From the NCBI GenBank assembly GCA_965243175.1, contig OZ251532.1:2542001-2606000 (forward strand): a stretch of DNA of 64,000 nucleotides, written 5' to 3'. A program made the translations under genes and the position numbers. Shown in pieces: positions 10,501 through 21,474 of this stretch; within the stretch, counting starts at the first letter, position 1, and each line of letters opens with the position of its first letter. Origin of the DNA: VXYL01 sp965243175 (lineage in GTDB: Bacteria > Pseudomonadota > Gammaproteobacteria > Pseudomonadales > Azotimanducaceae). Under the pieces are notes generated by a model. The model was not told the DNA's origin, made no database searches, and was given only the letters and a program-made list of their open reading frames with translations.

Positions 10501-11013
10501 TACGGCGAGGATGCGCCGACATTGCGCGCCAACACATGGCACCGCGAAATCGTCCCCTCGGCCTGGGGCAGGCACCGGCGCACGATTGCTCTGACCGCTG
10601 CCGGCGATGGCAGCACACGCGTCGTGGCGACGGTTCGCCTGCCCAGCGATGGCCGCTGGGAGCTGACATTCCACGTGCCCTTGGCGGTGCCGCCGAACTT
10701 CCCGGGCAATCCAGCCCCGCCAGCGCACCTGCGCTTTCTTGGGCGCTACGACATGGTTCTCCGCACCGGCGAGGGCGAAACCCCCATCGAGTTCGATGGC
10801 CGACGAGCGGCGTTCGGGTGGAATACGCTGGGCGCCTTCGATCTGCCGGCTGGCGATGTTGAGTTGATCGTGTCGAATAGAACACAGGGGCAGGTGGTGG
10901 TATTCGACGCCATCCGATGGCGGCGGGTGGGCAACGAAAGCGCAGTTGAGGTCGTCGCAACGCGGAAGCTGCGTACTGTGCGTCATGGTTGCCCAGCGGT
11001 TCCCTTGCGGTAG
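7546..11013 (+). CDS. ABC-2-like permease fused to a degenerate M1 peptidase-like region
   Basis: This 1,155-residue protein has about seven hydrophobic segments in the first 300 residues, resembling an ABC-2 type permease (for example AWVFVVLLVGATLLAFLVG and MFWGVCVVLLHVVVR). A long extracytoplasmic part follows. It looks like the N-terminal and core regions of M1 aminopeptidases, as in permease/M1 fusion proteins known from other bacteria. I find no HExxH zinc motif: the core has only AYGGGQRMAPALRLPG and neighbouring segments. The peptidase is therefore probably inactive, and the region may be a binding or scaffold domain. There is no ABC ATPase gene beside it. The start is ATG 7546 (or 7549); an upstream TTG at 7501 is not needed. 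The last 31 bases overlap trmB tail to tail. Confidence 0.65.
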   Translation: MMSEGAAGRASASAGAVLAVAGAEARELWRSTRAWVFVVLLVGATLLAFLVGSRLHGAYSAEHPLVGFLGAPFFMSQFGAYLLALGLAGAVLVAFRARAGFGDLDGVAETVACRPVSNLVLLGGRVFALVATTWLSIVAALVATEGVGAVGVLAEQALIEPVSIASFLFVDALPATMFWGVCVVLLHVVVRNRFLAVLLALTLLAFMWRTVGEIPVWAFSTIVPVGSLRHPVSDMVPWFVDGWTVLQRGSMVVCAAGALMLAAGLCRRRDDRNRSMLRFGGLLVVVGCAGVGLLVLHEAKRSDLREQWLAAHELASHGGAGFDIERIAGRVSIDPGAELGIELAVHLRAHRDLRTLVFGLNPAMRVAVLQTSGEGVAFRHEDGLLVIDLAAPLAAGETLVLDLGARGVPDGGFAYLDSAIDPRDVSAGNSVRLLGTEALIFDDAYVALMPAVRWLPIAGANYRRDDGSASPRDFFDVDLVVDVPETWHVAGASKMPSGEGRWRFRYRPTVAVDEVGLFASAFERRSNQAGDVEIELLFHPRHMRNVELFAGAADVVADYATDILAHVESQGLPFPYANLSIVEVPAHLRAYGGGQRMAPALRLPGIVGLREIAFPTAHLETLVAHIDSVMDDPESAANAKAGHLITYARQAGLLRGVANSFLNTVAGTSGPDALALELLCLDLADRLLPRPNAARIESARLFAEDEGPGLLVGLLPSSTDGAPSMLRALVWRFWSAADRPAIWEELANVSSEEAVSDYGNGTLALRVGKIAQAVIDVHGQRKAAALLAALRSRYAGRAFTIADFTAVAGSQGLPIAPLLDGWLRSAALPRFVASSANVARLVDDGTGLRYQTRMHVYNKADVPGVVALSTDRYGVERATPVVVAGRTSVELDWVSPEPPAFLWLHSYLSANRHPFSVHVETTTQEAADGPFGARPSEWRPEREPSLIVDDLDPGFSVEADAHENRWRFHLPNIGATPEFDQGLPVYGEDAPTLRANTWHREIVPSAWGRHRRTIALTAAGDGSTRVVATVRLPSDGRWELTFHVPLAVPPNFPGNPAPPAHLRFLGRYDMVLRTGEGETPIEFDGRRAAFGWNTLGAFDLPAGDVELIVSNRTQGQVVVFDAIRWRRVGNESAVEVVATRKLRTVRHGCPAVPLR

Positions 11014-11731
11014 GCCAGGTCGGTGATCGGGCGGCCTTCCGCCAGGGCCTTTGCTTCGAATGGAGTGATGGGGCGGAGGTCGGGTCTGGGGGCGGGGCCG
11101 CCGTGGAGGGTGGGGGTGGCGTCCAGGGCTTCGCGCATGGATTGGGCGTATTCCGGCCAGTCCGTGGCGAGCAGGATGCGGCCGTTCGGGGCTAGGCAAG
11201 CTGCGGCTTGGTGCGCGAACTGGGCGTTGACCAGACGGCGTTTGTGGTGGCGTTTCTTTGGCCACGGGTCGGGGAAGAAGACGCTGATGTGGCTTAGCGA
11301 CGCTTCCGGCAGGCGTTCCAGGAAGGCTTGGGCGTGGCCGTCGGCGATGCGGACGTTGTCCAACTCTTCGCGTTCGCAGGCGAGCAGCAGGGCGCCGAAG
11401 CCGGGGCGGTAGACGTCCACGCCGATGCAGTTCCAATCGGGGTGGGCTTGGGCGAGGGCGACTAGGGCGCTGCCGTTGCCGAAGCCGATTTCGATGGCCA
11501 AGGGGGCGGAGCGGCCGAAAGCGTCGTCCAGGCAGTGGGCGGTTTCTTCGGCGCTGCAATCGCCTTGGGGAAAGCGGAGCAGGAAGCGCGGGAGGAGGGA
11601 CTCCAAGGCGCGGGTCTGGGCGGCGGTTGCCCGACCGCGATGGCGTACGTAGACGCGGTGCCGTGCGCCGGGCGCAGCCGGCGAAGGATCGCCCGGCGCG
11701 GAAGCTGAGGTTGTGGGGCTGGGCGGCGTCG

Positions 11732-11735
<4 letters not shown>
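10983..11735 (-). CDS. trmB: tRNA (guanine-N7)-methyltransferase TrmB
   Basis: TrmB methylates G46 in the variable loop of tRNAs using S-adenosylmethionine. The SAM-binding motif is EIGFGNGSALVAL, followed by GVDVYRPG, and the family signature FPDPWPKKRHHKRR is intact. The C terminus has TDWPEYA and the LAYRKG end. The frame has no ATG, GTG or TTG between the end of rpoH and the start of the conserved domain. The only plausible initiation at the junction is a CTG (11735-11733) that overlaps the rpoH TGA as CTGA. That start gives 250 residues with a low-complexity N terminus (TTPPSPTTSASAPG). The start is therefore uncertain, while the domain itself is clear. Confidence 0.88.
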
Positions 11736-12592
<857 letters not shown>

Positions 12593-12647
12593 CGGCTGCT
12601 CGTCCTCCTCCTGCGTCTGCCCACGGGCTGCGCCGCCACTGCTACCT

Positions 12648-12653
12648 AGAGTA
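12648..12653 (-). promoter_or_regulatory. Putative extended -10 element upstream of rpoH
   Basis: On the minus strand TGC immediately precedes TACTCT in the 115-base gap between ftsX and rpoH. No convincing -35 is present at 16-18 bases. Transcription would start about 50 bases before the rpoH ATG. This is a weak prediction. Confidence 0.3.
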
Positions 12654-12707
12654 GCACTTTCGACTGGCGGGCCGCATCCCAAGTTCCCGAAGGCGCTCAT
12701 GGCGACC

Positions 12708-13691
12708 TCAAACCACCGCCAAGCCTTGGAGCCTCTGGTTCGACGCGATCACCGCGCCGGCCATGCCCAGCAAAGTGCCGCTTCCAAGCAGCGTTGCCAC
12801 GAACATGGGGTCGAAGCCGACCAATTCCAACCCCCCGCCGTAGCTCGCCGCGACTCTTGCCAGCGGCGCTTCGAGCCAGGCCAATCCCAGCGCGACCAGC
12901 ATGCCCGCCACCGTGCCGCCGCCGAAGCCGTAGACCACGCCCAGATACAGGAACGGTCGCCGTACGAAGCGTCTGCTCGCGCCCACCATCAGCAGCACGC
13001 GCACTTCCGCCAGCCGTGACTCGATGGCGAGGCGCACCGAGGCGGAGGAGATCAGCACCGCGCCCAGGCTCACCAGCGCGGCGACCAGCCAGGACAAGCG
13101 TTCGGTGGCGTTGCGAATGGCCGCCAGGCGTTCCAGCCAGGTCGTCTCCACCACCACTTCCGCCACGGCGTCGCCGCGCCTCGCCCGCGCTGCCAAGGCG
13201 GCCAGCCGCGGCGCCGTCACGTTCTCGCCGACGGTGACGCGCAGAGTGGCTGGCAGCGGATTCGCGTCCAGCATGTCCAGCACGTCGCCGAGGTCGCTTT
13301 CGCGGCGCAGTTCGGCGAGCGCTTGCTCGGGCGTGATGATGCGCACGGCCGCCACGTCGCCTTCCCGCTGCAAGCGCTCGGCTAGGGTGGTTGCGCGTTC
13401 CAGGTCCGCGCCAGCGGCGAAGTACACCGAGAAGCCGTTTGCGCCGCGCCAGTCGTCGGCGGCCTGGGCGAGATTCGCGGCGACCAGATAGAACGCGGCG
13501 GGCAGGAACAAGGCGATGCCGATCAGCAGCCACACCAGCAGCGTCGAGCCGAGATTCGCGGAGACGTAGCCGAAGCTCTCCCTTGCCACGCGCCCGTGCT
13601 CGCGCAGCCGCGTTCCCCAGGGGCGGCGCAGCGGCGGCCAGATGTCCGTGGGCTTCGGTCTCGGCGGTTGCGGGCGGCGGCTTCTTGCCAT
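12708..13691 (-). CDS. ftsX: Cell division protein FtsX
   Basis: FtsX is the membrane half of the FtsEX complex, which links the divisome to peptidoglycan hydrolase activation. The 327-residue sequence has a cytoplasmic basic N terminus, a first membrane helix (STLLVWLLIGIALFLPAAFYLV), a periplasmic domain (about residues 75-185) and three further helices, including VYGFGGGTVAGMLVALGLAWL. The WLERLAAIRNATERLSWLVAALVSLGAVLI stretch (seen in parts) matches the FtsX permease core. The gene lies 22 bases after ftsE on the same strand and is followed by rpoH. Confidence 0.95.
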   Translation of the reverse strand: MARSRRPQPPRPKPTDIWPPLRRPWGTRLREHGRVARESFGYVSANLGSTLLVWLLIGIALFLPAAFYLVAANLAQAADDWRGANGFSVYFAAGADLERATTLAERLQREGDVAAVRIITPEQALAELRRESDLGDVLDMLDANPLPATLRVTVGENVTAPRLAALAARARRGDAVAEVVVETTWLERLAAIRNATERLSWLVAALVSLGAVLISSASVRLAIESRLAEVRVLLMVGASRRFVRRPFLYLGVVYGFGGGTVAGMLVALGLAWLEAPLARVAASYGGGLELVGFDPMFVATLLGSGTLLGMAGAVIASNQRLQGLAVV

Positions 13692-13713
13692 CAGCGGAGA
13701 TATCTCGCTCGAC

Positions 13714-14406
13714 TCAACGCCCGACGCGCCACTGCGCTGGCGGGGTGTCGCTCGCCACTTTGCCGTTCGCCAGCCCGACGATGCGGCAGCCCATCGATTC
13801 GATGAGCGCCAGGTCGTGGCTGGCGACGAGCACGGTGGCGCCGACGTCGTTGAACTGTTGGAACAGCCCCATCACGCTGCGCGAGAGGGCGGGGTCGAGA
13901 TTGCCGGTGGGTTCGTCCGCGAGCAGGATGTCCGGGCGGTTCACCACGGCGCGGGCGATGCCGACGCGCTGGCGTTCGCCGGCGGAAAGATGGCCGGGCA
14001 GCAGGCGTTCCTTGTCCAGGATGTCGACGCTGGAAAGCGCCGCCCGCACCCGCCGCGCCGCCTCCCGGCGCTTCATGCCGGTGACGCGCAACGGCAAGAC
14101 GACGTTCTCGAAGACGGTGCGGTCGGCCAGCAGCTGGTGTTCCTGGAAGACCACGCCGAGGCGCTGGCGGTAGTCCGGCAGGTGCCGCTCGGCGAGCCGC
14201 CCGATGTCCACGCCGTTGACGAGGATGCGGCCGTGGGTGGCGGTGTCCAAGCGCAGCAGCAGCTTCAGGAAGGTGCTCTTGCCGGCGCCGGAATGGCCGG
14301 TGAGGAACGTCATCGAGCCTTCGGGGATGGTGATGGAGAGATCCCGCAGTCCCTCGGCGCCGGTGTCGAAGCGCTTGCCGACGTGGTGGAACTCGATTTG
14401 CGCCAT
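13714..14406 (-). CDS. ftsE: Cell division ATP-binding protein FtsE
   Basis: This 230-residue ABC ATPase partners FtsX. It has the Walker A GHSGAGKST, the Q-loop FQEHQLL, the signature LSAGERQR and the Walker B ILLADEPTGNLD with a following SHD switch histidine. The LS-A-GERQR signature has alanine where many ABC proteins have glycine; FtsE commonly has GGEQQR, so this is a mild variant. The ATG at 14406 starts right at the conserved first strand (MAQIEFHHVGKRF). It sits 11 bases after the ftsY stop, consistent with a ftsYEX operon. Confidence 0.96.
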   Translation of the reverse strand: MAQIEFHHVGKRFDTGAEGLRDLSITIPEGSMTFLTGHSGAGKSTFLKLLLRLDTATHGRILVNGVDIGRLAERHLPDYRQRLGVVFQEHQLLADRTVFENVVLPLRVTGMKRREAARRVRAALSSVDILDKERLLPGHLSAGERQRVGIARAVVNRPDILLADEPTGNLDPALSRSVMGLFQQFNDVGATVLVASHDLALIESMGCRIVGLANGKVASDTPPAQWRVGR

Positions 14407-14417
14407 GCGCTTCCGCC

Positions 14418-15401
<984 letters not shown>

Positions 15402-15417
15402 GCTGCGTTCCGCCCCT

Positions 15418-15423
15418 TACGAT
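15418..15423 (+). promoter_or_regulatory. Putative -10 hexamer for a leaderless rsmD transcript
   Basis: TACGAT is followed by six bases and then the rsmD ATG. No good -35 was found. The spacing matches four other genes in the window. Confidence 0.35.
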
Positions 15424-15429
15424 TGACCG

Positions 15430-16062
15430 ATGCCACGCAGACAAGCAGCCGGACGCGACCAGCCCCGAAACGCCGGTGGGCGGCGAAAGGGCGTGGTGCG
15501 CGCGGGCGGCCGGCAGCGCTCTGGCACGGTGCGCATTATCGGCGGCTATTGGCGGGGGCGAAAGCTCCGCGTGCCGGACGGCGTTCGCCCGACGCCGGAT
15601 CGGGTGCGCGAGACGCTCGGCAACTGGTTGTCGGATCGTTGGCGGGGCGCCCGCGTGCTCGACCTCTTCGCCGGCAGCGGAGCGCTCGCCTTCGAGGCGC
15701 TCTCCAGAGGAGCGTCGCAGGCGCTGCTCGTGGAGCGCGACTTCGAAGTGGCGCAGCTGCTGCGCGAACAGTGCGAGCGGCTCTCGGCGCTGGCGGTCGT
15801 GCAATGCGCCGAGGCGCCGAAATGCCTGGCGCAACGGCCCAAATGGGAACGGTGGGACGTGGTGTTCCTCGACCCGCCGTTCGGCAGCGGGCTGCTGAAC
15901 AAGGCGCTGGCGAAGGTAGCGCCCAGGCTCGCGGCCTACGGCGTCGTGTACGTGGAGACGGACGCGCCGCTCGAAGAGCTGGATGTCGAAGCCGCCGGCC
16001 TTGCGCTCGTGCGCAGCGCGCAGGCCGGCAGCGTCTACTACGGCTTGTTGGAGGAGCGCTGA
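15430..16062 (+). CDS. rsmD: 16S rRNA (guanine(966)-N2)-methyltransferase RsmD
   Basis: RsmD methylates G966 in the 30S subunit. This 210-residue protein has a basic N-terminal tail, then IIGGYWRGRKL and the conserved RPTPDRVRETLGNWL. The SAM motif is VLDLFAGSGALAFEALSRGA, and the catalytic motif is DPPFGSG at the end of FLDPPFG. Divergent pairing with ftsY is the usual arrangement in gammaproteobacteria. There is no Shine-Dalgarno before the ATG, and a TACGAT lies six bases upstream, so the mRNA may be leaderless. Confidence 0.95.
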   Translation: MPRRQAAGRDQPRNAGGRRKGVVRAGGRQRSGTVRIIGGYWRGRKLRVPDGVRPTPDRVRETLGNWLSDRWRGARVLDLFAGSGALAFEALSRGASQALLVERDFEVAQLLREQCERLSALAVVQCAEAPKCLAQRPKWERWDVVFLDPPFGSGLLNKALAKVAPRLAAYGVVYVETDAPLEELDVEAAGLALVRSAQAGSVYYGLLEER

Positions 16063-16078
16063 GTCTTCTCGCTGTGCG

Positions 16079-17440
16079 CTACCAGCGCTGCGTCGTTTCG
16101 ACGATGGCCTGGTTCGACAGCACCTTCATCTGCGCCCGCAGCGGCCAGGGCGAACCCATGAGCTGGATCATGCCGATGACGACCATGTCCTCCACCGGGT
16201 CGATCCAGAACACGGTGCCAGCGGCGCCGCCCCAGTTGTACTCGCCGGCGGAACCGAGGACGCGAGCGGCCACCGGATCCGTGACCACGCCCCAGCCGAG
16301 GCCGAAGCCGAAGCCCCGCGCCCCGCGGCCGAACGGGTTCTCGCCGCTGCCGCCGCCTTCGATGGCCGCGCCGAGGTGGTTGGCGGTCATGAACTCCACG
16401 GTCTTCGGGCTCAGCAGCCGCACGCCGTCGAGTTCGCCGCCGCGCCGCACCATTTCGCAGAAGCGCAGATAGTCCATGGTGGTGGAAACCAGCCCGCCGC
16501 CGCCGGAGTACATCGTGGTGTTGTGGTAGTTGGCGAAGGATTCCTCGCCCATCTGCATCAGCTTCTCTTCTTCGCCGTTCCAGAAGTGGTTTGGCAGGAA
16601 GCGGTCGCGCTTTCCCTCCGGCACGTTGAAGAACGTGTCCACCATGCCCAGGGGTTCGAAGATGCGCTCCTTGAGAAAGACGTCGAAGCTCTGGCCGCTC
16701 AAGCGCTCGACGACGAGACCCGTCACGTCCACCGCGACGCTGTAGTGCCAGCGTTCGCCCGGCTCGAAGGCGAGCGGCAGTTCGCCGAGCCGCTCGGCGA
16801 ACTCGTCGAGGTCCTCGGCTGCCAGCGGCTGCTTCTCGCGGTACATCTGGTCGAGTGGGTCTTCCGGGTTGAAGCCGTAGGAGAGGCCGCCGGTGTGCGT
16901 GAGCAGATGCAGCATCGTCATCGTGTTCTCGGCCGGCACCTCCTCGCCGTCCACCAGCACGTTCAGGTCGGCCAGTTCGGGGACGAACTTCTCCACCGGA
17001 TCGGAAAGCTGAAACTTGCCTTCCTCGTAGAGCATCATCGCCGCCACCGCGGTGATGGGCTTGGTCATCGAGTAGATGCGGAACAGCGCGTCCTTGGTGA
17101 GCGGGCGGTCGTCGTCCGCGCCACGGTTGCCGACCGCCTCGAAGTGGACGATCTTGCCGTCCCGAGCCACCAGCGTAACGACGCCGGCGAGCTTCCCTTC
17201 GTCCACGTAGCTCTGCGACATCGCCGTGAGGTGCGCGAGCCGCTCGGCGGACATGCCAGCGCTGGAAGCCCGCGCTTCGCGGAGGTCTTCCTGCATCGCG
17301 TCCATGATGGCGCTTGCGGCGCCCACGGCCGGTGCGGGAGCGGCGGATTCGGCCACGCCTTGCATCGTCGCGCAGCCGGTGAGCGTCAGCGCGGCCACGG
17401 CCAGCGCGAACGGGCCTCGGAGTTGGCGGAAGTGGAACAT
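16079..17440 (-). CDS. Serine hydrolase lipoprotein, class C beta-lactamase-like family
   Basis: This 453-residue protein has a lipoprotein signal ending LTGC (cysteine at about residue 23). The domain is of the beta-lactamase/esterase (PF00144) family. The catalytic SxxK tetrad is SMTK (serine about 124, lysine about 127), and HYSVAVDV supplies the Y-x-x element. Conserved HTGGLSYG and a late GGGLVSTTMDYLRF segment are also present. Members include esterases, peptidases and EstB-like enzymes; the substrate cannot be predicted. It converges on rsmD with a 16-base gap and lies downstream of the MatB-like gene on the same strand, with a 67-base gap. Confidence 0.88.
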   Translation of the reverse strand: MFHFRQLRGPFALAVAALTLTGCATMQGVAESAAPAPAVGAASAIMDAMQEDLREARASSAGMSAERLAHLTAMSQSYVDEGKLAGVVTLVARDGKIVHFEAVGNRGADDDRPLTKDALFRIYSMTKPITAVAAMMLYEEGKFQLSDPVEKFVPELADLNVLVDGEEVPAENTMTMLHLLTHTGGLSYGFNPEDPLDQMYREKQPLAAEDLDEFAERLGELPLAFEPGERWHYSVAVDVTGLVVERLSGQSFDVFLKERIFEPLGMVDTFFNVPEGKRDRFLPNHFWNGEEEKLMQMGEESFANYHNTTMYSGGGGLVSTTMDYLRFCEMVRRGGELDGVRLLSPKTVEFMTANHLGAAIEGGGSGENPFGRGARGFGFGLGWGVVTDPVAARVLGSAGEYNWGGAAGTVFWIDPVEDMVVIGMIQLMGSPWPLRAQMKVLSNQAIVETTQRW

Positions 17441-17507
17441 TCGATTCTCCTTGTTCGCGTCGGCTTGGCTTGCCGGCGCTTGGGCATTGGCCTTGAGTCT
17501 ACTACCG

Positions 17508-18989
17508 CTATGCGCTCAACACGTCGCGGAATTTTTCGCGCAGCGCCTGCTTCTGCACCTTGCCCATCGCGTTGCGCGGCAGCTCGGGAACGCGAACCAC
17601 CTTCTTCGGCTGCTTGTAGCGGGCGAGCCGCCCTTGCAGGAACGCATCGACCTGGGCGGTGTCGAGGGCGTCCTCGGCAACCACCACGGCCACCACGGCC
17701 TCGCCGAAGTCCGCGTGGGGAACGCCGATGACCGCCGATTCGACGACTTCCGGCATCTCGTCGAGCAGCGCTTCGACCTCTTTCGGATAGACGTTGTAGC
17801 CGCCGGAGATGACCAGATCCTTGCTGCGCCCGACGATGGCGACGCGCCCGCTGGCATCCATCTCGCCCAGATCGCCGGTGACGAAGTAGCCGTCCGGGCG
17901 AAATTCCGCGGCGGTCTTCTCCGGCATCCGCCAATAGCCCTTGAAGACGTTCGGGCCGCGCACTTCGATGCCGCCGACTTCCCCTCGCGGCAACGGCTCG
18001 CCATTCGCATCGGCGATGCGGACGTCCACCTCCGGCAGGGCGAAGCCGACGGTGCCGGGAACACGCTCGCCGTCGAGGGGATTGGAGGTGATCATCACCG
18101 TCTCGCTCATGCCGTAGCGTTCGAGGATGCGCTGCCCGGTGCGTTCCTCGAACGCCGCGAAGGTCTGCGCCGTGAGCGGCGCCGAACCGGAGATGAACAG
18201 GCGCATGTGGGCGCAGGCGTCCGCGTCGAAGCCCTCTTCCGCCAGCAGCCGCGTGTAGAAGGTGGGCACGCCCATCAGCACCGTCGCGCTCGGCAACTCG
18301 CGGATCAAGTCGCGCACGTCGAAACGCGGCAGGAAGATCAGCGGCGTGGCGGTCAGGAAGGCGCAGTGCAGCGCCACGAACAGCCCGTGGACATGGAAGA
18401 TCGGGAGCGCGTGCAGCAGAACGTCGTCGCTCCGCCAACCCCAGAACTCGCGGAGCGCGATGGCGTTGGAGGCCAAGTTGCCGTGGGTCAGCATCGCGCC
18501 CTTGGCGCGACCCGTGGTGCCGGAGGTGTAGATGAGCGCCGCGAGATCGGCATCGTCGCGGGGCGTCGTGGCGCTGATTGGTTCCGCTTGTCCCGCCAAG
18601 TCCGCGAGCGAGCCGTGGCCGTTTGCATCCAGCGTTTCGACGGGCACCGCGCTCTCGGACTCCCCGCCAACATCGCAAACGAAGAGCGCCGGTTCGGCGT
18701 CATCCAGAAAATACGCGACCTCCGGCGGCGTGTAGGCGGTGTTGATGGGCGCGTAGACGGCGCCGACTTTCAAGCACGCCAGATACAGCGCCACCGCCTG
18801 CGGCGTCTTCGGCACTTGCGCGAGCACCCGGTCGCGAGCGCCCACCCCACGGGCGACGAGCGCCCCAGCCATCCGCCCTACGGCAGCATCGAGCTCGGCA
18901 TAGCTCCAATCCTCGCCTTGCGGGCAGTGGAGCGCGGGAGCGTTCCCGGCGGCGGCAAAGGCCGTCTCGAATCGCTGGTAGAGGTTCAC
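17508..18989 (-). CDS. Malonyl-CoA synthetase-like acyl-CoA ligase (MatB type)
   Basis: This 493-residue ANL-superfamily enzyme activates a carboxylate via an acyl-adenylate to a CoA thioester. The AMP-binding P-loop is IYTSGTTGRAKGAMLTHGNL. Further motifs are YGMSETVM, the hinge segment GYFVTGDLG, and ISGGYNVYPKEVE. The C-terminal lysine motif is RNAMGKVQKQALRE. Length and the MGVPTFYTRLL and TGDLG contexts fit malonyl-CoA (or methylmalonyl-CoA) synthetases. The start is a GTG at 18989, with AAAGGA and AAGG upstream. It diverges from the small aspartic protease gene. Confidence 0.8.
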   Translation of the reverse strand: MNLYQRFETAFAAAGNAPALHCPQGEDWSYAELDAAVGRMAGALVARGVGARDRVLAQVPKTPQAVALYLACLKVGAVYAPINTAYTPPEVAYFLDDAEPALFVCDVGGESESAVPVETLDANGHGSLADLAGQAEPISATTPRDDADLAALIYTSGTTGRAKGAMLTHGNLASNAIALREFWGWRSDDVLLHALPIFHVHGLFVALHCAFLTATPLIFLPRFDVRDLIRELPSATVLMGVPTFYTRLLAEEGFDADACAHMRLFISGSAPLTAQTFAAFEERTGQRILERYGMSETVMITSNPLDGERVPGTVGFALPEVDVRIADANGEPLPRGEVGGIEVRGPNVFKGYWRMPEKTAAEFRPDGYFVTGDLGEMDASGRVAIVGRSKDLVISGGYNVYPKEVEALLDEMPEVVESAVIGVPHADFGEAVVAVVVAEDALDTAQVDAFLQGRLARYKQPKKVVRVPELPRNAMGKVQKQALREKFRDVLSA

Positions 18990-19003
18990 GACCTTGGGTT
19001 CCT

Positions 19004-19032
19004 TTGGCGCAGTGCTTGAAGTGCTCTAGACT
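19004..19032 (+). promoter_or_regulatory. Putative sigma70 promoter, leaderless, for the aspartic protease gene
   Basis: TTGGCG (19004-19009), 17 bases, then TAGACT (19027-19032). Only six bases separate the -10 from the ATG at 19039, so transcription would begin at about the first base of the start codon. No Shine-Dalgarno is present. Confidence 0.5.
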
Positions 19033-19038
19033 ACTCGC

Positions 19039-19431
19039 ATGGGCGCAGTACACGTCACCGTCACGATTCGCAACCCGGCCGAGCCGTCCAGGTCTTGGGA
19101 GGGGTTGTTCCTCGTCGACACCGGCGCCACGGATTCGCTGGTGCCGAAGCCGCACCTCGAGGCCATCGGCTTGGCATCCAAGGGCGAGCGAGTCTACGAA
19201 ACGGCCGACGGTCGCAAGCTGACGCTCGACGTCACCACCGCCGAGATCGAGTTCATGGGCGACTTCACGGCAGGTCGCATCATCATGGGCGACGACGATG
19301 CCGAGCCGCTGTTGGGCGTCACCGCTCTGGAATCCGCCGGCATCGAAGTCGACCCGGTCAATCAGCGGTTGAAGAAACTGCCGGCGCTGCGGTTGAAAGG
19401 GCTGGCGGGAAGAGCCGACGCTCAGGCGTAG
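19039..19431 (+). CDS. Clan AA (retropepsin-like) aspartic protease
   Basis: This 130-residue protein has the retropepsin active-site motif DTGATDSLVP (aspartate about 27), preceded by hydrophobic residues as in the family (LFLVDTG). The flap and core region include ETADGRKLTLDVTTAEIEF and a late LLGVTALESAGIEVDP, which matches the second half of bacterial clan AA proteins. Single-domain members are expected to act as homodimers. There is no signal peptide, so a cytoplasmic role is likely; the substrate is unknown. AACS follows on the same strand after 18 bases. Confidence 0.85.
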   Translation: MGAVHVTVTIRNPAEPSRSWEGLFLVDTGATDSLVPKPHLEAIGLASKGERVYETADGRKLTLDVTTAEIEFMGDFTAGRIIMGDDDAEPLLGVTALESAGIEVDPVNQRLKKLPALRLKGLAGRADAQA

Positions 19432-19449
19432 GGCGATCCGCTCGATTCG

Positions 19450-21399
<1,950 letters not shown>

Positions 21400-21427
21400 G
21401 AGGAGGCCGATCGCCGCGGCCACAACA

Positions 21428-21453
21428 GGACAGGGAAGGCTGCGCCCCTGTCT
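21428..21453. terminator. Hairpin between convergent genes
   Basis: A perfect seven-base stem, GACAGGG pairing with CCCTGTC, encloses a ten-base loop in the 75-base gap between AACS and the DUF4143 ATPase gene. There is no T run, so terminator function is a guess. Confidence 0.3.
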
Positions 21454-21474
21454 GGCGCACCGTGACTGTCTGCT

